A stretch of DNA of 64,000 nt from Acanthosoma haemorrhoidale (lineage: Eukaryota; Arthropoda; Insecta; Hemiptera; Acanthosomatidae): NCBI GenBank assembly GCA_930367205.1, contig OV884013.1:119761827-119825826 (forward strand), in the 5' to 3' direction. A program made the position numbers and the translations under genes. Each line of letters opens with the position of its first letter. The stretch's first letter is position 1. This document shows, in pieces, positions 24,311-39,300 of the stretch. A model generated the notes under the pieces. It ran no database searches, was not told the origin of the DNA, and saw only the letters and a list, made by a program, of their open reading frames with translations.

Positions 24311-27300
24311 GTCAGTCGTTTATCCTTCGGTGATTGTGCTCAATATTCCACGCTCCGTCGTAGGTACACTCCACCTAAATTATCCGAGTCGAGAGTAGTC
24401 GGAGGTGTGCAGTGTAAACATTTAACCACTAACCGAGATTTACGAAACGTATTTACACTGAGAAAAAAAAAAGCGATCATAATTTTAGGTGAAAAACATA
24501 AATATTCCTTGTTGAAAACAATTTTTTTTCAAATCAGTATGTCTCGTCGAGTTTCTTGGGATAGTTTGACGAGGGACAGATAATATGTAGGAGGGTTGTG
24601 AGGGAAGAAACTGTGATCCACAGAATTCCTCAAAGTGACCGAGGGTCTCGTAAAGATGCAAAGATCTGCCCCATCATGATTTTTTTAATTTGTTTTATGA
24701 ACATTGTTCTATTATATATAAATTATGTTTTGTTTTTTTAAATACGCACAAGTAAAGGAACTGTTTCCAAAGACAGTCTATTTTTGGTCGGAGCGATTTT
24801 AAAAATCATTAAATCTAATTAGAAAAAAAAAAACTATATTTGTGACAGAAAATTTTCCATTTATATTGATGAACCGTTTTAGTCACTGAAATAACGTTTT
24901 AAATAAATTAAAAAAAATTATCTAAATTACCGACGGAAAGAAATAAGGGGAAACAAGAATTGTTTAAATACAGACTACAGACAGACAGAGTGGATCATCT
25001 TTAGACAGCTATGGTGGAACGTAAGGATGGGAGGCAATCGCCCCGGTACTTGTTTGAAAGTAGATCTTCTTCTTTCGGGTTCGCTAATCGAATAAGCAAT
25101 GCGTTTTTAATTCTTCTGTAATGAATCCATGGAGGTAGAAGAACCTACCTTTCGAAGTGCAGTTAATCAAGTTACTGACGCCCAAGATAAATTAAATAAT
25201 TGCGAAGTAAAAACACTTGACAGATTTAGTACCGTATATATATATTATTAATTAGTAATTATATTTTCTTGTGAAAATTGTTTCATTAACGAAATAGTTA
25301 AGTAAAGACTGACATTAATGAAGATTTAGCAAAGATTAAAATAAGTAAGATTACTCGTTCAATAATTATGACAGCATGTCATTCCCATGACCATTTGGCA
25401 TAAATGTGGTTGAATTTTGTCGATGCAGCGCTGAATTTCCTCTTTTAATGCACCGGTGGATGTGAGCTTGTTGACATACCCCTTTGACTTCAAATAACAC
25501 CATAAAAAGAAACCTAAAGCTGATAAATCACACGATCTAGGGGGCCAATTTTGATCACCAAAACGAGAGAGTACACGACCTGGAAACGTCTCATGCAGTA
25601 TTTGAATTGTTTCATGGGCTGTATGGCATGTGGCACCATCTTGTTGAAACCACATATTGGCCACATCAATATCATCCAATATCGGCACAAAGAACTGTGT
25701 TATGGATTTTCAACAACACTCTCACGCACTGCTACGATATTGGCATTTGAACAGCTTGTTTTTGGACGACCAGTGTGTTTAGTGCCTCCAACTGATCCAC
25801 TCTCCCTAAATTTTTCAATTAATCTCTTCACAGTTGATGAAGTCAAAACACTATTCCGACCATATTTTGTATGAAATTTTCGAACTGTGGCTGCCAAACT
25901 TTCATTATTTTTGAGATAATGTTCAACAATAAAGACACGTTGTTCTATCGTGTAACGCTCCATTTTTACTAGCCCTAAACTGTCAGCTGTCAAATTGTTT
26001 TTTTTTTAGGGTGTTCAGCACTTTACTGCACAAATGGTGGCAAGTTCAAATCTTGCGTTAATTCTGGGACACCCTATATATTAAAAAAAAAAAATTGCAA
26101 TCTAACTTATAATTTCGTTTAATTAAAACATTGAAACAATGAAACAAATATGACTAATGTGTGTGAGCAGCCTGTGATATATGACCCTGATGACGTAGGA
26201 TCAGTCGGATTCGGCAAAGATCAGGAGGTCGGAGGTTATCCCCTCAGAGGACCTCGACTCAAGGATACTTGTGTTCCAGGTCTCGGCACACGGGAGTAGC
26301 TACCGGTTTTCTCAAGGTCTGGCTGTTGCAGCTCATCCTTAAATAATCACAATTTGGATAATTGCATAATTATCTACAGGGTTTCTCTACTGTTGCAGCA
26401 TATGGCAGTTTTGCGGCATCCGGCGATTGTGTAATAGAGTCGGCTACAATAAAGCACAATACACTGTTGCACTAGCTAGTCGGTCACCATGGATCAGCTA
26501 CCTCGTCATTTTCCGTATAAGGTACAGGAGACTCCTAAACGGGTCACAGGCCCACAATAAACCACCCTAAACGCTTAAATACACTCTAATAATAAAAACA
26601 GCTGTCAATATAACGGCAATGTTTAAGACTGAATGCGTAATTTTTTCCTTCCAAAAGGAAAAAAGTCCGCTACCTACTAGTTACACAGTAGGAACGCAGC
26701 AAAACTCACTAGCCAACAACCTAGTATATTTGGTGATTAAAATGGACAGACACCTCCATTTTAGTAACCATTTTACGAAGAAGTTGAAGCAAACTCGCAC
26801 GAAGTCTTATCGGCTTACGCATTTATTCACTTCCCCCAATCTATCACTGCGTCTCAAGCTATTGATCTGCAAGAGTGTACTCAGGCCTACTCTGCTGTAT
26901 GGTGTACCACTTTTTCGTCATCTGACGTATACGACAGCTCGGCGACTCCAACAATTCCAAAACGGTATACTGATGAAAGTGGTCAGGCATACTTCATTCG
27001 AGCAGCGGAGCAACAGTGAGCTTCACAAGATCTTTGAGCTGCCTACGGTGGATGAATTCATCCAACGTAGACATATCAAATTTTTCGACTCCCTTCAGTA
27101 CTTGACAAACCCGGTGTTTAACACTATAACCCCCGCTCCGTTCCCCTATCGATGGCAGGACGCTGTCGAGGCAGGAACGCTTTAGTCTTAGGTTCTAGTT
27201 TTAGGTTTAGTTTGTAAGTTTCCCACATTGTAATCTGAAGGTGAGCCCCATCACCTAGTTGTACCCAGGACTTACCTTCAAATAGAATATTGTTATTGTA

Positions 27301-30300
27301 ATTCTACCCTCCTTCGAATGCATCTGCGCATGGAGTAAGAGAAATATGTAAATCGAAAATTTGTAAATTGTATAAATTTTAATCAATAAAGGGGTTTTGA
27401 AATAAAAAGCAAAAACAACTAAAACGCGATGTTTACAGTAAACACTATCAATACAGGACTGCGGAAGATGGTCAATGGTAAAGGTGTGAGGTGTGAAAAT
27501 GAGCCTCAGATCAGTTTTCTGCCGAGTATTTCTAGTGTCCATTGGTCCTAGCTCAAGTACAGAGGTTTGTTTGTTCTTTAGTCGGTATTTGGAAGACTGC
27601 AGGACTCAACTGAAATATAATTAGTGCGGGTTGCGTCTCCTGTTAGATACTTTCCTTAGGGTAAGCATTGCCACTTGCAAGTGTACAATATTTACACTAT
27701 TGTTTATTATTGTTACACTATTATTATTAAAATATTGTTATTGTACAATATTTACTTCTTTGCTTTATGCCAAGCCGTCTTTAGTAGTGTACAGGTTGAG
27801 TCGTTTCGGCAGTTTGATCGACAACTGGACCGTTCCCGGTAGCGACCCGGTCTAAAACCAGTCTCGTGGACCAGTTTTTGTCTCGTGGAGGTCGACGACT
27901 GTCTTTAAAATTGGCCGGACCTTTCTCCGGCCTATAATAGACCACCAAGTCAGAAATTGAGTACCATTCAAAATAGTGATAAATTAAATTTTCTAGTAAA
28001 AAATATTATATAAGGGCAGGCAGAACAGGCTTCATATTTACACCAAAAACTGCATTGCACATTAGACCGAGTAGACCACAGGTCTAGACCACGTGACCTG
28101 ATGTGGCTGAAATACGAAATTACCTGTATTGAACCCTAAGGATATACTCTGTAAATTTTTAAGAAATTCTGTTGACTTGACATCACTAAATAGTAGATTC
28201 TTAAAAGTGAACTATTTTTTTTTAAGGAATGGCTCCTTTTACACCACTTTTCTTAGCTTTTGGCGTAATTTCGGTTGTAGGTTGTCTTATTTTAGCGTTG
28301 GGGCTGTTGATTTTTTTGGCTTGTTCTCTTCTTCAAAATTATCGTTCAACAAAACACACAGCTGTGAGTATCGCTGTTTTCTCTGTTATCATATTCGGTG
28401 GACTCTTTGTCTGTACTTGGTACAGCAACATGTAGTTACACCTAGAGAAGAAATAGCGAAAGACATATCTTTTATAAAAGGTCATTTTATTTTCAATTTT
28501 TCACACGAAAAATCATAGTTGTTTGTTTTAGCAACTGATCTGTAGTTTGTACTGTAGTTATTTATAGTTTTAATTTTATTTTGTTTGAAATAAAAAAAAA
28601 TTAACTTAATAATTACCTTTGGATAGAAAGTTCCAATTTATTTAGGACATAAGTAACTTCCGTTTTTTTATCAAACATTTACTTTGCTCTCATTAAATAA
28701 CAAAATTATATTAATTTTGACGAGTGGAGGACGCTTTTCATGGAGTTTCCCTTGCACTCGTTGCAACTGCTGAACGTATCTATCTGCAGTAATTGTTAAA
28801 TTTGACTTCAACAACTCGTGGTGAATTATTCCTTGACAATCCCGCCATACACACAATAAAATCTTTTTGCCATGGATTTTTGCTTTCGGATCTGGTAGGG
28901 GTGGTTGATCCTTATCAAGCTACTGTCTTTTGCGGACTATATTGTCATAGGTAACCCATTTCTCATCGCCTGTTACAATCCTGTTTAAAAAAGGCTCAAT
29001 TTTTACCCGTGAGAGCAGACTTGTGGCGATTGACATGTGATCTTCTTTATTCCGTTCACTGAGATTGTGAGGTACCCACACTCCTAACTTGCTGACTTTC
29101 CCTAATTTCTCCAGGTGGCGGTTAACAGTTCATTGTGATGTATTCAACCCTTCTGCTATACCTATTTGTTGATTGACGTGGATTTTGTTCCAATATTGCC
29201 TTTAAAAGGTTGTCGTCAAAGTCGGAAGGACGTCTCGCCCTCGGTTCGCCTTTTAAGGTCGTACCTCCAGAACGGAATTTTATAAACCAATATCTAACTG
29301 CCCGATCAGTTATTAGTGCTTTACCATATACACTGCATATTTGTTCAGCTGTCGCTCTAGCACTATTGCCTTGTTTAAATTCCCAAAGCATTACATGACG
29401 AATATGTACTTTTTGACTCTCCATTTCAGAGGTTTAAAAAAAACAGTTGACAAAAGACTAACTGAAGCCTCGTCTAAATAGTGAAAACAAAAACTTGTCA
29501 TGGTAACTCATAGCGGATAGATGCGAGCAATAGTTTCTACTTACCTGCATCGGAAGTTACTTATGACTCGATCTGATAGCTTTGGTCTAAATTATAATTT
29601 CTATGTAATTTTGTTATATAAATATTTCTCTAGCATTTATACGAATGTCAAAATTTGAAATTATATTATGTTGTTAGATTTAAAAAAATGTGCCAATGAA
29701 CTAAATGATGTTTTATTTTTTTGTTTTTACGCAAATATTTGGTTTGAAGGATTTTTAAAAACATTTTCTTGTCATTCCAGTGTAATCAAACTGACCTAAT
29801 GCGAAACAAATGACTAATCTAATAGAAACTAAAAAATAAATGAAAATAGAACCAAGTGTGATGGATGCTTAATGACTTTGTCGAGGCTGCGAAAATCATT
29901 TTCGCTATTATATTCTACTAAAGTCCTAAAATCTCTTACATATTATTGATCAGCACATTGAAATTTCGAAATAGGAAAACATTTATTGTCTAATTAATAG
30001 TTTGTTACACCATCAGGAAATGTTTCTGCAATGAAAAATGTCATTGGCTAAAAAAAACATATGTTGTGTCATAGTTGCAAACACTTTGTTAATGACTACC
30101 ATTGACCATCTTCCGCAGTCCTGTATTGATAGTGTTTACTGTAAACATTGGGGCTCACCTTTAGATTACAATGAGGGAACTACAAACTAGAACCTAAGAC
30201 TAAAGCGTTCCTGCCGCGACAGCGTCCTGCCATCGATGGGGGAACGGAGCGGTGGTTATCGTGTTAAACACCGGGTTTGTCAGGTATTGCAGGTAGTTGA

Positions 30301-33300
30301 AAAATTTGATATGTCTACGTTGAATGAATTCATCCACCGTAGGCAGCTCAAAGATCTCGTGAAGCTCACTGCTGCTCCGATGCTCGAATGAAGTATTTCT
30401 GACCACTTTCATCAGTACACCATTTTGGAATTGTTGGAGTCGCCGAGCTGTCGTATACGTCAGATAACGAAAAAGCGGTGTACCATACAGCAAAGTAGGC
30501 CTGCGTACACTCTTATATATCATGAGCTTGAGGCTCAGTGGTAGATTAAATATGGTAGAATAAAACCGAAAAATTCCTAAAAAGAAGAATGTTTTTTAAG
30601 TCGTCCGTTTTTTAGTTATGCATTTCTAAATCGTTGTATGAAATGCGCCTTTAGTCTAAAGGGGCTAATGAACCTCGATATTTGATATAGATTTCTTGTT
30701 AATAGGATCGATTTACTAATCGATAGATTGGCGATAAGACTTCCTCTGAGGTCGCCATGGCAACGTTGGAATTATCACTGAGCTAACATTACAGCATGGA
30801 TGTTTCGTTTATTTCACTGGAAATATAACTGATATTTGTCCGTTCACTTCGATTCCAGGCGACGAGAGAAAAAAAAATGTTTGTGTAACAATAGAATAAC
30901 AACTTACTATTCCTTCTTCACTGGTTCGATACTTTGCCGGACATAATTGGCTCTTAAGTGTCCGTTGTAGTGTTCGCAAATGCTTTCATATTGGAAAATC
31001 TTACTTTGGGGATCTCTAAGGGGAAACAGATAAACCAGAAAATAGTTAGGTGCTCGAAATAGAAACCCAGCAATGCAATGGGGTTCGAGCTATTTAAAAC
31101 ATTTTTTTTCTGTTCTGCTATATACGCGTAATCAGTATCACTCCGCACACTCGGGCCCCATTTATCAATAGACATTCTAAGCTTCATACCCAGAATAAAC
31201 TACTCATTTAAAATTTGTTATAGTAAAAAGCATATATTAACTTACATTAGTACCTATTTGGAGGTTAGTCAGTCATAATAATATCAACAAAATTCAAATT
31301 AACAATAATAAATTTCTAAGAATTATATTTGATAAACCAAAAAGTACTCCATAATAGTTACGTTCCAGGTATAGATGAAGTACACAATTCAATGAAGGCT
31401 TCATGTATTCATATATATAAAGGGTGTCCCAGAATTGACAGAAGATTTAATTTAAATAGAAAATACAGTTTTTAGTATTTTTGTTGTTATTTTTTGATTG
31501 AATTATAAAGTAAATAGGATAGGTTTATTTATGGAATAACACATGAGGCAAATGGCCTCCACGACTTTGCTGGCACATACACACGCTTTTGTCGAAGTTT
31601 TCCATGACCATTTGGCATAAATGTGGTTGAATTTCGTTTATGCAGCGTTGAATTTCCTCTTTTAATGCACGGGTGGATGTGGGCTTGTTGACATAAACCT
31701 TCTACTTCAAATAACCCCATAAAAACTGGTTTACGACGCCGAATTGATGTTCCTGGATTTTCAACAACATTCTCACGCACTGCTTCGATATTGACATTTG
31801 AACGGCTTGATTTTGGACGACCAGTGTGTTTAGTGTCTCCAACTGATCCAGTCTCCCTAAATTTTTCACTTAATCTCTTCACAGTTGATGAAGTCAAAAC
31901 ACTATTCCGACCAGATTTTGTATGAAATTTTCAAACTGCGGCCGCCAAACTTTCATTATTTTTGAGATAATGTTCAATAATAAAGACACGTTGTTCTATC
32001 GTGTAACGCTCCATTTTTACTAACCCTAAACTGTCAGCTGTCAAATTGTTTTTTTTTTAGAGTTGCCAGCACTTTACTGCACAAATGGCGGCAAATTCGA
32101 ATCTTGTGCTAATTCTGGGACAGCCTTTACTAGATATATTGCATATATCATTAAGTTTATTTTTATTACGTAAATATTGGAAATAAATTGATTTAAAATT
32201 TATTTTGTAGGTTTAGATCGGTAGTGCTCAACCATTTTTTGGCCCTTGGCTCACTTTCAGACACTTAACATAGCTGTCCTTTCAGTAGTGATCAGCTGAT
32301 ATCCGTTTCTCCGACAGTTTGTTCTGGTTTTATTAATTATCACTTTTGGGCGATATTTTTTATTTTATTTGTTACTAGTTTTTTTCACCAACCACTCAAT
32401 AGCCCCCCCCCCCTGTGAATAATCAAATCACTTCCCCAGGTGATGAAACAAGGGTTCGGATGACCATTGAACTTCATGTTTCGTAACCGACATTTTTCTA
32501 TTAGAAATGACGCACTGCCTACTATATTATTAACTCTGAGAACTAAATAACCTCCAAGCACAACAGCAATTTACTGCACTCGGCTGTTAGCCAGAGTAAC
32601 AATTGCGTGCCTATTCCGTTTTCTCTAGCCTCCGGATCTCTGTCAGAGATTTAAAATATAAAATGGATATTGGTCCAAGATTAGCAGCTGGTTTGATGGT
32701 TGAATGCAGTGCAACAGAAAGGTCGGGGCCACCTTCAATTATAGCTGGGCAGATTACACAGTGATTGTGTTATTGTCGACTCCGAAAGGTCACAGGTATG
32801 GGGAAATCACCTGTACGTGTACTTCACGATCTACCACAGCGGCTGTAAATAAATCTCAATTGAAATTTTCAAGTAATATATATATCAGTTTATTCTTTGA
32901 ATTTCTCTCAATAGAAAATAAATTACTTATGTACAAAGTTATACTTAAGCCAATCTGGACATACGGAATAGAGCTATGGGGGACAGCAAAAAAGTCGATC
33001 AAGCGTATCCAATCCTTTCAATTAAAAGTCCTGAGAACGATATTTACGTCAGCAACAAAACCCTTCATAACGATCTTAATATACCCTACATTCTCGAACT
33101 CATCCCTTCCAAGTTCACAAAATTCCATAGTAACCTATCCAACCGCCCTAATCCCGTAGCACAGCCATTACACTCCGCCACTCATCCTCACAATCCTTCT
33201 CGGAGACTAAATGCGTTTATTCAATCATGTCCTGAGCGTCTGTGGCTCTTGGTCAGCGTCCAGTGGCTAGTATCAGGTGAACGCGGCTGACGGAGGAACG

Positions 33301-36300
33301 TGGGGGACTTGCCAAGACTCCACTTCCTCTTTCGCATGCCAGGGAGGTGACAACCATGTGGGTTTCGGAGGCCTCTGGGCTGTTTGTAAATACTGTATGA
33401 ATGAGCGAGTGAATGAAAATTGTAAATATGGTATGAATGAGAACATTTATCACAATTACTTATTGCCCAATTAGGCAGATTGTAATTTTAGCACAATAAA
33501 GAAGTTTGAATGTATTAAAAATAAATTCTCAAGTGCCTGCAATAGAACACATCTTGCAAATATTCCTTTTCTTTATGACGTTTAATTGTTGTTTATAAAT
33601 ACAATTTTCAAAATCTATCTCACAATATTTTACGGCAAACGTTACAAAGCAGTCGAACCTCAGAGAAACTAGTTTGAATATTCGAAGGGAATACTCAGCC
33701 GAATCTCAGGCAAAGTTCAAGAGGCTATCAGTATTGTTTTTGATGAACGTGCAAAGTTTTTATCATTCCCTACTCCGTTAGAGATAATGATATACTAAAT
33801 AGAATTAGATAGTTATGTCCTTTGTGTCACCTATACCTGACATTCCAGGAGACTGAAGGACCACGGGGACAGGATACCCCAGCACAAGGACATCCTGCCA
33901 ACAAGGACCGTCCTTCCAAGCCAGTTATCAGAGCAACCTCATTAGATTTTATACTTTCAGTTCCTGCTATTGTTGTTAGAAGTTAACACTCTTTAAATTC
34001 ACTATATATTAGGTTGGTTTTTTGTATTTGTATTAGGCTATATATTGGCTTTTGTTTTTGACATAACCTGGTTTATAGTCGTACTGTCATTGCCAGAGTC
34101 ACATTTTAGCAAAGAAGATTTTCTCAAAAGTGTTCCCTTTTGTTATTTGCTTTGAATTTTCCACCGATATGAATTCAACCGATATTCGTGTAATTTTCTT
34201 ACATGAGTATAAACCAGGCGTTTGGGGAGAATACTGTGAACGATGGAAAAGTGCAGCGTTGGTTTGAAAAATTTCGGTCTAGTGATTTTTCCCTGCAAAA
34301 TGAACCGCGTGGTAGACCCGAAACGTCTGTGAAAAATGATGCTCTGAAAGTATTGGTGGAAACGAATCCAACTGTTGTCTTCAAGGGAACTTGCTGCCAG
34401 GATGGAAGTTGGCCATACAACAATATTGCGACATCTTTCTGAAATTGGCAAGGTGAAAATAAATGGATAAGTGGATACCGCACGAACTAACCGAGCGAAA
34501 TAAGCTGGATCGCTTTAACGTATGCTCTTTTTTTTTCTTATTGTTTTTACGGGCTAAACAGTACGAAAATGATATGCCATATCAGAGTTCATTTATACTA
34601 AAGATCAGAATTTCTTCAAGGCAGGCATCTATGCATTAAAATCTCGTTGGGAAAAGTGTATTGAAGTAAATGGAGCATATTTTGATTAAATAAACAGCTT
34701 TTGGAAAAAGATATGCAGTTTAATATATTCACTTAAGAATCCGACATTTCATTCGCACCAACCTAATATATACTATATATATATATATATTGAATTGTAA
34801 AACAGTCACCAGATTTTATGTGACTATTATTGCTTTAAGGACTGCTGGAAATTAGTCTTTTAGCTGTAGGTTTTTAATTTCTGTTTTCCTACATATAAAT
34901 AAGCGGGCATTTACATTTTAGTCTTACGTATTAATAAATTAATTAAAGCTAAATAGTTATAATAAAAATAAAGTTCCAAAAAAAATTCGTTGGATGAAAT
35001 CCGGAGCAATGTCGCTCTTTAATTGTATCGCGAAATATAAAATTATCTCCTATTGAGGTACTCGAACCCTGAATGTACCGGCGCGAGAATCGGGCTCTCT
35101 ACCTTAATGCCACACGAGTTTTGTATTAAAAATTGTTCTAATTGTGAATCAGCAGAGATTGTGAGTGCAGTTTCACATGGCATGTCCTTCGGAACGGCCT
35201 TTCGTGTCATGTATTGTGTAATCTCTATCGTTGTTAGTTTTATAAATAGAAAATTGTTATTTGTTTAGGCATTCGTTATTTCTATGTGAGAGGTAACGCC
35301 CCTCGTGTAATCTTATCAGTATTAACTTTTAGCTTATTGTGCTACACAAGTGAAAGATAAGTTCATTTTCCTACTCTTCATATGTATGTACTTTTAACCA
35401 ATAGACCACCGGAGAGAAGCTATGTGTTTTTAATTTGTAATATTACAGTTTTCTTATCCGACATTAATAATTGTGATCGCTCATTCCTACTTTATGAAAG
35501 ATTACACTCGCTCAATATGTACAGTCCACACTCATATTTGCATTGATACGATATGTGCATACAAAATATACAAAGGAGCATCCCATGTCCTTGGGGGACC
35601 CCTAGTGAGCTGGGACAACGAAGCTTCCCACCCCCCTTCCCCCGACTCTTTGACCGTGGTCAAGACGAGAGAGAGAGTGAGAGAGGAGGAGGGGAAGGGG
35701 GAGAGAGCCGCAGACGCTCAGAGTGTGAATAGTAAACAGTGCCAGGACCCATGACATACTTAACTATTTACATTAAATCGCGAGTCCCTATAGGTCCCCC
35801 AATTGTAAGTAGGAGTGTTACTGCATAAGAAAGCTTAGGTTGTAAGGATAGGTTTTCTCGGAATTTAGTAAATGTTGATGTTGTGACCACCTCTTAATTA
35901 AGAATAATTAGAAGTTCCCCTCTTTTCGATCAGAAAATATCTATCTATGTTTCCATATGTTTAATAAAGCTTATGACGTATGGCGGAGAGGGGATAGAAG
36001 CTAGTGGGGGAAACAGTCGCAGGTGGGGAGCCATCCCCAACACGGCTGGCCTGCCTATATAAACTCCGTGTCTTGTCCGGGAAAATAATCATCCAACGTA
36101 GACATATCAAATTTTTCGACTCCCTGCAGTACTTGACAAACCCGGTGTTTGACATGATAACCCCCCACTCCGTTCCCATATCGATGGCAGGACGTTGTCG
36201 CGTCAGGAAAGCTTTAGTCTTAGGTTCTAGTTTTTAGTTCTCAATCTGTAAATCGAAGGTGAGCCCCATCACCTAATCATGTACTCAGTAAATTGTAAAT

Positions 36301-39300
36301 TTTAACTTCAAAAAGATAAAGTTTTATATTTATGCACTCCTTCGAATGCATCTGCGTATGCAGCACGAGGAGAAAAATGTAAATAGAAAAATTTGTTTAC
36401 TGTAAAACTTTTAAATCAATCAATAAAGGAGGTTTTGAAATAAAAAAACGGGGAAACAGAACTTACTAAACAGGCACCTAGAACACTTCTCTCCCTCTCT
36501 CTGCACTGGCGCCTGCTGCTCTACTCAAAACCAGGGTCTTCTCATTAAACTACCACTGCATCTCTCTCTCCTAGCCTCGCTATGTTTTAGTCCGGCGTTG
36601 TCAGACCCCACATTCTCCTAGTGGGAATCTCTGCCTTCGCCTCGCTAAAACTAGCAGCTCCTTGGGAGAGACCTCCCCTCGCGGTCAGCGGTTGTCGTAG
36701 CCCTACAAATTTACCTAGTAGCGTCTTCCACGGCAATCCAGTCTGCTTCTCTCCGGTTCACACTCGCCTTTGGGATCCGGACGGATTTCGCCTACCCTCA
36801 GATACCGAGTGTGAATTCGTGGTCATTCCAAGACCACATAAACTACTTATAAACCTACCCTGTTCCTCTTATCCTGAACATAGTGCTTTGTCGGGGGACA
36901 CCTTCTGAGTCAGATCAAAACGAATTAGGCTGCTCGCCGACTAGGCCGACAGCCAGGGTGAAAGACCACAGGTCCACCCATTTTATATCTTTCTTGGCGC
37001 TCGCCGGACGGCGGCTAGAGGTTGTAGCGACCCTAGCCCACGGCGGGCGTCTCCCCCCCCCCCCCCCTTGGGGACTCACATATCTGTGCCTGACAGTTGA
37101 TATTATAATATTAAGCACTAGATGATAAAAATATAAAATTTAATGTCACTCTACCAATATAAAATTATGTAGAAACAAATGTGTCACACTTTTATGAAAT
37201 GCGTTTATTTTAAATTCTTCATAATTGTGTTTAGCATTATTCTCCTCAGGGTTTATCCATCTTTAATATGCGTTTTATAATTATACATTAAAAATTACAT
37301 TTTATTCATAGTTATTAATTTTATTATTTTCGCTTTATTACATACCTAAAGTGCTCTGCCTCCTGGGTATTTTCCATAGTATTTATTATATAAAAGCTTC
37401 CCGAATCATTCTGATTTACCTTTTTCATCCACCGGAGACACATCTAGTTTTTTTGACTCGTTGCAGCATCTAAAAAACCCAGTGTTTAACACTATGACCC
37501 CACCACCATTCCCGCATCGATGGCAACAGACTGTCAGGGAAAAATCAGATTAAGAATTAGTATGTAAGTTAGTTTTAAGTTTGATCAAAAAGATGAGCCC
37601 CATCACCTTTTATTAGAGTCAGTTTAGTCCAGTCACGTTTAATTTGTATCATTATACTTGTTTATTCGTTATGTAATTTTTATAAAATAACAAAACCTGT
37701 ATATAATGTAGCGACGCTACAGGAAATACAAAAATAATTTGTAAATAGATTCGCCTGATAATCTATAATTGAATATAATTATCTGTAAATTTACAGGGGC
37801 TATGAGGGGGGAAAAATAACCTTTGTTTAATATACAATTATTAATTCTTAAATTATTGAATTTTTGAAGAAGAAAAAAAATGAATGGTATGAAAAATTGG
37901 TCCTAGGTTTCCAATTCACGTGCTTTCTCAATTATTAGCTCAGAAGCTATTGAACATTGAAAGTACCTAATATTTTTCATATGGATTTTACTCGATATTT
38001 TGTTCTTGGCTAAAAGACTTGACCCCAATTATTAATTGTTTAGATTGTAAAATGAAAATAAAACATTTTAAAATAAAATCTAATAAGTTAGGCAATTAAG
38101 ATAAAGATTAAGATAAATGACGAAAATAAAAGAAGTAATAAAACCATATTTTTGATGATAATCACAATTGGAAAATGTCTATTAGCACTCAACAAAATTT
38201 GTATGAAATTTTCCCAGTACCTATTTAATTAAAACGAATTATTAAATAATGTAAATAGCCTTTCAAATATATTTAAAAAGAAGTCTTTGTTTGCCGGGAG
38301 GTTTTACTGCGACCAACCTTTACTGAATGGATTGATTGTTTTTTATTCGTGTTTGTTCATATTTAAACTGAATGAAATTTAGTTCATAATTTGCCATAAA
38401 CTCACAAGTCATAAAATATTTAAAAATAAATAAAACTATTCTTAGATATAATGAAAAAAAAAAAAGTTCCAGATCGATATATCATACAATCTTTAATTTA
38501 ATGCCTTCATATTATATATATAAAAATATTCACTTTTTAATTACTAATTGACTGATTACAGGCCCATCGTTCTAAAATTCATGGAGTTTATTTCCATCCA
38601 TTTCGCAATTATTTCCAGGACCGTCTGGTAATCAAATTAAAATATCTTGCTTTTACAAACAAAAAAAAACTTCGATGGAGTTTGAGTTGCGAACACGATT
38701 TTAATGACTTTTTGTGGTTTTATTAAGAAACTGAAATTATATATTATTATAACCCTATTATTATAAACTGAAGAACGTCAAACTAATCCAAACATTCCAA
38801 TCCGAAGGCCTCAGAACTGTAGTCAATGCACCCCTTCACAGAAATCTCCATGTGCCAACTGTCCTTGACTTTAAACCATCAAGATTTTTTACTCCACAAA
38901 AACTTTTCCGCTCATCAAAATCCTATTGTTAACTCCTTATCTAGTAACAGCCATCCTTACAATTCTCCTCGTCACCTAGAAAGGCTGTCCTCGCGTTATA
39001 TGGTATCTCTATATATATATCATATATATATAGGTTGTCCCAGAATAACCGCAAGGTTTGCCGCCATTTGTGCAGTAAAGCGCTGGCAACCCTAAAAGAA
39101 ACCATTTGACAGCTGACAGTTTAGGGTTGGTAAAAATGGAGCGTTACACGATAGAACAACGTGTCTTTATTGTAGAACATTATCTCAAAAATAATGAAAG
39201 TTATTTGTGCCGAAATTGGATGATATTGATGTGGCCAATATGTGGTTTCAACAAGATGGTGCCACATGCCATACAGACCATGAAACAATTCGAATACTGC

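Noticed and set aside
28129..28518. 129-residue ORF overlapping the small membrane ORF
   Set aside because: It is the same region in another frame, with no membrane pattern or splice context; the 68-residue frame is the better candidate.
36621..37125. ORFs of 80-95 residues in the GC-rich block
   Set aside because: Open frames on both strands, proline and arginine runs from C/G tracts and no domain motif point to composition effects.
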